From: Sulfurovum sp.
GTDB lineage: Bacteria; Campylobacterota; Campylobacteria; Campylobacterales; Sulfurovaceae
Direction: 5' to 3'
Length of the DNA: 17,109 nucleotides
Assembly (NCBI GenBank): GCA_027029065.1
Contig: JALVGO010000235.1
Location: 7,068 to 24,176 of the forward strand
Shown piece by piece: positions 13,939 through 17,109 of the stretch. The first letter of the stretch is position 1; the number at the start of each line of letters is the position of its first letter. The position numbers were made by a program, and so were the translations under genes. A model generated the notes under the pieces. That model ran no database searches. It was given only the letters and a program-made list of their open reading frames with translations, and was not told the DNA's origin.

Positions 13939-13956
13939 ATGCTACTTAGGTTGCAT
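13939..13956. promoter_or_regulatory. Crp/Fnr-type operator upstream of hsp20
   Basis: ATGCTAC-TTAG-GTTGCAT is a 7-4-7 dyad with one mismatch. It shares 13 of 14 arm positions with the dyad upstream of yfdX. Its centre is 30.5 bp from the first base of the hsp20 -10 box, and it overlaps the yfdX stop codon. Confidence 0.65.
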
Positions 13957-14849
13957 TATTTGCTCTCTTTTGAAGAGATGATCTTCGATTTGAACTCTTT
14001 GAGTTTCGCAGCAAGCTCTTCAAAGAGTTTCTCAGCCTTGTTCTTCCCTTTGATCTCTTTCTCTACCGCTTTGATCTGATCATGCAGCATCTTGTAGGTG
14101 GTTGCACTCTCACTCACATAACCAAGTTTTTCTGCTACATCAAGTGCATCTGAAGCGGCGTCAAGATACTTCAGTGCTCTTGCTTTGTCCTCTTTGGCAA
14201 TACGTGATGCCGCAGCGATCAGGTCTGTACTCTCAAGCAGTGGGATCGGCACAACCTCTGTTACCTGTGTAAAGGTGCTTAGTGCAATGTAGAGTACCTT
14301 TTTCGCCTCTTCGGTTTTGCCTTCATTGACATACTTCGCTGCCAGTTTCAGCGCATCGGGGTAAGAAGCAAGCGGCAGGTTTACTACCGTAATATCGATC
14401 TCGCTCACCAGAGGGATCAACAGTGCTCTTGCCTCCTGTACTTTCCCGTCATCCAAAAGCGACTTGGCATGTTTTACGATATTTTCCACATCCGAAGCGG
14501 TACCGATAAACTCCTGCACCTGTACAATATTGTCGATGGGCAGCAGTTTGGGTGCATCTTTGGAAGCGAGGATCACCTCCAGTTTACCCAGTGCTTTTTC
14601 CAGGTCTTCCTTGGCACTTTTTGTATTCTTGTGCTCCAGTGCAATCACTGCCTTTTGCGCAAGCTTCAGCGACTCAATCGCTTCACCCACTAGTTTGGCA
14701 GGATGGTTTCTCGCATCCTCTTTCGCATTGTTTACCGCAATTTTGTTCACCTGTGCCACAGTGGCATTTTTGGCTGCCTGCTCTTTGGCAACAGCACCGC
14801 AAGAGAGCAGCAGTGAGGCTGCTACCGCAGATAGGATCATTTTTTTCAT
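13956..14849 (-). CDS. YfdX-family exported protein
   Basis: The 297-aa protein has a signal peptide (MKKMILSAVAASLLLSCGAV); LLSC could be a lipobox, or signal peptidase I could cut after AVA. The YfdX core spans about residues 40–230: KLVGEAIESLKLAQKAVIAL, LLPIDNIVQVQEFIGTASD, NLPLASYPDALKLAAKYVN and VVPIPLLESTDLI. A highly charged C-terminal helix follows. In E. coli yfdX is controlled by the acid/drug-responsive EvgA system; the molecular role is poorly known and a periplasmic stress or chaperone-like function has been suggested. Its position between a Crp/Fnr regulator and two Hsp20s fits envelope stress. AAAAGGAGTC precedes the ATG. Confidence 0.9.
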   Translation of the reverse strand: MKKMILSAVAASLLLSCGAVAKEQAAKNATVAQVNKIAVNNAKEDARNHPAKLVGEAIESLKLAQKAVIALEHKNTKSAKEDLEKALGKLEVILASKDAPKLLPIDNIVQVQEFIGTASDVENIVKHAKSLLDDGKVQEARALLIPLVSEIDITVVNLPLASYPDALKLAAKYVNEGKTEEAKKVLYIALSTFTQVTEVVPIPLLESTDLIAAASRIAKEDKARALKYLDAASDALDVAEKLGYVSESATTYKMLHDQIKAVEKEIKGKNKAEKLFEELAAKLKEFKSKIISSKESK

Positions 14850-14914
14850 GGTTGACTCCTTTTGTCAATGGTTTGTAGATATAAGGTTTAGTCTTGTAGG
14901 CTAAATCTGAAACG

Positions 14915-14920
14915 ATTGTA
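14915..14920 (-). promoter_or_regulatory. -10 box of yfdX
   Basis: TACAAT (5 of 6 to consensus) on the - strand, about 66 bases upstream of the yfdX ATG. There is no good -35; the dyad takes its place. TATACA two bases upstream is a weaker alternative. Confidence 0.5.
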
Positions 14921-14940
14921 TAGGGAGTAGCTAAACAGAG

Positions 14941-14960
14941 AATGCAACCATGGTTGCATT
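14941..14960. promoter_or_regulatory. 20-bp perfect palindrome, Crp/Fnr-type operator
   Basis: AATGCAACCATGGTTGCATT is a perfect 20-bp palindrome. Read as GCAAC-N4-GTTGC it has the same layout as FNR (TTGAT-N4-ATCAA) or NssR (TTAAC-N4-GTTAA) sites. Its centre lies 30.5 bp from the yfdX -10 box, close to the -41.5 class II activator position. The Crp/Fnr gene ends 13 bases away. Confidence 0.75.
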
Positions 14961-14972
14961 TTTGAAAAAAAT

Positions 14973-15641
14973 TTAGAAGAGATTGATCTTTTCAAGCAGT
15001 TTGTTTGCATCCAAAATCTGCACATCTTTGTTCTTGGTTGCGATAGTTCCGTCTGCTTTAAGCGCCTTGAGGTGGCGTTCGACCACATGTCGTACTGTAC
15101 CGATCAGTTTGGCGATCTCTGTGTTGGAGAGCCCCTGAATGAGTTTGTACTTCAGGCGGTTGTTGGGGTCAAGATTTTGCAGCAGAAGTTTGATGAGACG
15201 TTCTGAAGTTGAGTAGAGCGAAAGATCAGTAGCCAGCTCTTCCATATGGCGCATCTGTTTGGCAAGGTAAGGGAAGAACATGCGGTTGAACGATTCATTG
15301 GTATATAGCAGGTGCCGCACCTCTTCAATGGGCAGCTGCAGCAGCTCGGAATCTTCCAATGCCTCATACATCACATCGTGCGGCTGTCTGTCAAGCAGCA
15401 CGATCGTATCGAACATATCTCCCTCGCGATAGACAAAAATGGTCTGTTCCTTTCCATTGTCGAGGTTGAGCTGATAGCTTTTGATCTTCCCGCTGACAAC
15501 AATGTAGAAATAACGCAGCAGTTCGTCTCCGCTAAAAAGGGTATCACCCTTTTTTACCAAAAGCCGCTTGGTGATCCGGCTGATCTCTCCCTGCGCCTGG
15601 GTATCGAGATTGTAAAACGGTACGCTCTGATCTGGCAGCAC
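14973..15641 (-). CDS. Crp/Fnr-family transcriptional regulator
   Basis: The 222-aa protein has an N-terminal cyclic-nucleotide-type beta barrel (GDTLFSGDELLRYFYIVVSG, EQTIFVYREGDMFD), a long dimer helix (FNRMFFPYLAKQMRHMEELA) and a C-terminal winged helix (GLSNTEIAKLIGTVRHVVER). No N-terminal cysteine cluster is seen, so it is not an iron–sulfur FNR. The cAMP-binding GE…RTA box is absent (LLDRQPHDV instead). In the recognition helix the Glu usual in FNR/CRP appears replaced (TVRHVVERHL), which fits a non-canonical operator. Start is GTG with AAAAGGAGTC upstream. It probably controls yfdX and hsp20 downstream; the signal is unknown. Confidence 0.92.
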   Translation of the reverse strand: MLPDQSVPFYNLDTQAQGEISRITKRLLVKKGDTLFSGDELLRYFYIVVSGKIKSYQLNLDNGKEQTIFVYREGDMFDTIVLLDRQPHDVMYEALEDSELLQLPIEEVRHLLYTNESFNRMFFPYLAKQMRHMEELATDLSLYSTSERLIKLLLQNLDPNNRLKYKLIQGLSNTEIAKLIGTVRHVVERHLKALKADGTIATKNKDVQILDANKLLEKINLF

Positions 15642-15696
15642 GTGACTCCTTTTGTTTTAATGCTTCAATTTTAGCCTAATATAACCAAATTTCCCG

Positions 15697-15724
15697 CGAA
15701 AAAGGTACGCTTTTTTGCTATAAT
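15697..15724 (+). promoter_or_regulatory. smpB promoter with overlapping inverted repeat
   Basis: TGCTATAAT (15716–15724) is an extended -10. Just upstream, GCGAAAAAG-GTACG-CTTTTTTGC forms a 9-bp inverted repeat with one G·T pair across the -35 region, a possible regulator site. Confidence 0.5.
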
Positions 15725-15754
15725 GCCACAAATATATTACCGCAAAGGAGATGT

Positions 15755-16216
15755 GTGGGCATCAATATCATTGCACAGAACAAAAAAGCCAGACACGATT
15801 ATGAGATACTCGAAAAGTTCGAAGCGGGTATTGTGCTTCAGGGAAGCGAGGTCAAGGCGCTGCGTGCCAAGCGTGCCAACCTCAACGATGCTTTCTGCCG
15901 TTTCATCAAGGGTGAACTCTACCTGATGAATGCCCATATCGCCGAACTGGAGACCACCAACCGCCACTTTGCACGTGACAGCCGTACACCGCGAAAGCTG
16001 CTGCTGCACAAAAAGGAGCTTCTCAAACTCTATAACAAGGTACACAAGGACGGACTGACCATCGTACCGCTGATGATCTACTTCAACGAACGCAACTTCG
16101 CCAAAGTGAGCATTGCCATTGCCAAAGGGAAAAAACTCCACGACAAGCGTGCCGATCTCAAGGCAAAAACCCTTGACAGGGAAGCCAAAGCCGCGATGAA
16201 AAACCGCTCCTACTGA
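15755..16216 (+). CDS. smpB: SsrA-binding protein SmpB
   Basis: SmpB binds tmRNA and brings it to stalled ribosomes for trans-translation. The 153-aa protein has the OB-fold signature: IIAQNKKARHDYEILEKFEA, GIVLQGSEVKALRAKRANL, LYLMNAHIAEL and the basic tail KGKKLHDKRADLKAKT…REAKAAM. Start is GTG at 15755, four bases after AAGGAG. An ATG at 15751 is nearer that Shine–Dalgarno but out of frame (17 codons), so it may compete. The csrA–ispE–smpB order known in H. pylori is interrupted here by about 5 kb. It is convergent with the last gene, with a 7-base overlap. Confidence 0.95.
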   Translation: MGINIIAQNKKARHDYEILEKFEAGIVLQGSEVKALRAKRANLNDAFCRFIKGELYLMNAHIAELETTNRHFARDSRTPRKLLLHKKELLKLYNKVHKDGLTIVPLMIYFNERNFAKVSIAIAKGKKLHDKRADLKAKTLDREAKAAMKNRSY

Positions 16217-17109
16217 CCCTTTTTGGCTCTCCTCTGCATATAGCGTGAAACCCTTTTTCTGCGCCCTTCTTGACGCATCTTCCTTTTTGCCAGCAGTTTC
16301 TGGTGTCTGCTTGGCTGAAACCCTCTGAGTTCCTTTAGCTGATAGTAGGCCGATACACGCTTGTAACCGATAAAACGGTAGATCAGCCGTCTGGTCTGCA
16401 GCACCATCCACTTGAATATTCTGCGCATTGGTACATGAAACAGCTTTGCCAGTACCCAGTCAAGCATCTGGGAAAGCCGCAGCATCTGCCGGTAGAGCCA
16501 GCGTATCGAACCGGTCAGAAACGGTACCTTCTCCAACCATGAGAGCAGCCACGAGAAGAGCACCACCTCAACAATGGGCGCCAGCCAGCTGCCCCACAGA
16601 TAGTCCGTCCAGAAGTAAACCACAGCACCGCCGGCTTTGAGCACAACTGCCAGCAGAAAGCTCCACACTTTGGCAATGAACACCTTTACCGCCAGCATCA
16701 CCCCCATAAACTTGCCCACATAGCCAAGCGAGCCCAAGAATGCCAAAGCGGCGATCAGCTTTTTTGTAAGCGGGAAACGCATAAAGTTCTTTTTGACATG
16801 GGAGACAAGACGGGCAATATCTGCAGCGATATGGTCAAGAAAGTGTACTTTCAAATGGTGGGTAAAGACCTTCTCTATCAGGTAGCGTTTTCCCAGTCCG
16901 GTAGCTGAAAGCAGCACGACCTTCTTGAGAAAGAGTTTCAGTACAAACTTCCCTTTGACCAGAAAAAAAGCACTCAAAAGCGCAACGGTATGCTCTCTCA
17001 AAAACGCCCATCCGTCTCGCATCCATCCCCAGAGTGTCTCACGGACGGGGGTAAAGAGCATCGCAAGGAGCAGCAGCGACAGGAAAAGCCCGTTAAAGAT
17101 CCAAAACCA
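16210..17109 (-). CDS. Membrane protein with basic C-terminal tail, 5'-partial
   Basis: I do not recognise a named family. The frame stays open through the right edge (an ATG at 17061 is internal to a hydrophobic run, WFWIFNGLFLSLLLLAMLF), so the start is outside; 299 codons are visible. There are several hydrophobic segments (LIAALAFLGSLGYVGKFMGV, FLLAVVLKAGGAVVYFW, APIVEVVLFSWLLSWL). The cytosolic C terminus is rich in Arg and Lys (KLLAKRKMRQEGRRKRVSRY) and may bind nucleic acid or phospholipid. It is convergent with smpB. Confidence 0.8.
   Translation of the reverse strand, partial: WFWIFNGLFLSLLLLAMLFTPVRETLWGWMRDGWAFLREHTVALLSAFFLVKGKFVLKLFLKKVVLLSATGLGKRYLIEKVFTHHLKVHFLDHIAADIARLVSHVKKNFMRFPLTKKLIAALAFLGSLGYVGKFMGVMLAVKVFIAKVWSFLLAVVLKAGGAVVYFWTDYLWGSWLAPIVEVVLFSWLLSWLEKVPFLTGSIRWLYRQMLRLSQMLDWVLAKLFHVPMRRIFKWMVLQTRRLIYRFIGYKRVSAYYQLKELRGFQPSRHQKLLAKRKMRQEGRRKRVSRYMQRRAKKGQ

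Noticed and set aside
14941..14965. Palindrome plus TTTTT read as a + strand terminator
   Set aside because: No + strand gene ends here; the neighbouring genes are on the - strand, and the position relative to the yfdX -10 box fits an operator better.
16210..17061. Last - strand gene starting at the ATG at 17061
   Set aside because: The frame stays open to the window edge with a hydrophobic run, so this ATG is probably internal.

Overview
The window reads as a chromosomal segment of a Campylobacterota (Epsilonproteobacteria) species, most likely Sulfurovum-like. The grounds are the uvrD–truB–ispE…smpB neighbourhood typical of that phylum, the short class-IV aminotransferase and the short YidD, and densely packed, often overlapping genes with AT-rich promoters. 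This assignment comes from gene content and order; no database was consulted. I see no rRNA, tRNA or CRISPR array.

Region 1 (1–5766, + strand) opens inside lnt (apolipoprotein N-acyltransferase, 5' end outside the window). lnt carries a four-unit 7-bp tandem repeat and a 16-bp perfect palindrome inside its reading frame. A YefM/ParE-type toxin–antitoxin pair follows, with a perfect-consensus sigma-70 promoter overlapping the lnt stop. Its reading frames then overlap serially into yidD, pyrC and a beta-carbonic anhydrase, so the antitoxin promoter may also drive these housekeeping genes. After an AT-rich promoter comes a second block: cysteine synthase, a PabC-like aminotransferase, and a 148-aa protein that resembles the ClpXP adaptor SspB.

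Region 2 (5773–10837) has a LysR regulator on the - strand, divergent from uvrD, then truB and ispE. Two further 7-bp repeat tracts lie here, one upstream of truB and one between truB and ispE. Just before truB a hairpin buries the Shine–Dalgarno. Between truB and ispE, where other Campylobacterota carry csrA, there is only a 21-codon leader ORF made largely of 7-bp repeats, and its stop overlaps the ispE start.

Region 3 (10834–15641) appears to be an accessory block between ispE and smpB. It holds a two-TM hypothetical protein and an XRE regulator with a GNAT-like C-terminal part. These two genes are divergent and are separated by a 161-bp MITE-like element with 17-bp perfect terminal inverted repeats. 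A small helical protein follows, then a - strand stress cassette: Crp/Fnr-type regulator, YfdX-family exported protein and two Hsp20 chaperones. Two matching operator-like dyads (ATGCAAC-N4-GTTGCAT and a one-mismatch version) lie upstream of yfdX and of the first hsp20. Each has its centre exactly 30.5 bp from the predicted -10 box, the position of a class II Crp/Fnr activator. I regard this as the best candidate for an undescribed regulatory circuit here.

Region 4 (15642–17109) holds smpB (trans-translation) and a convergent membrane protein with a basic tail that runs off the right edge.
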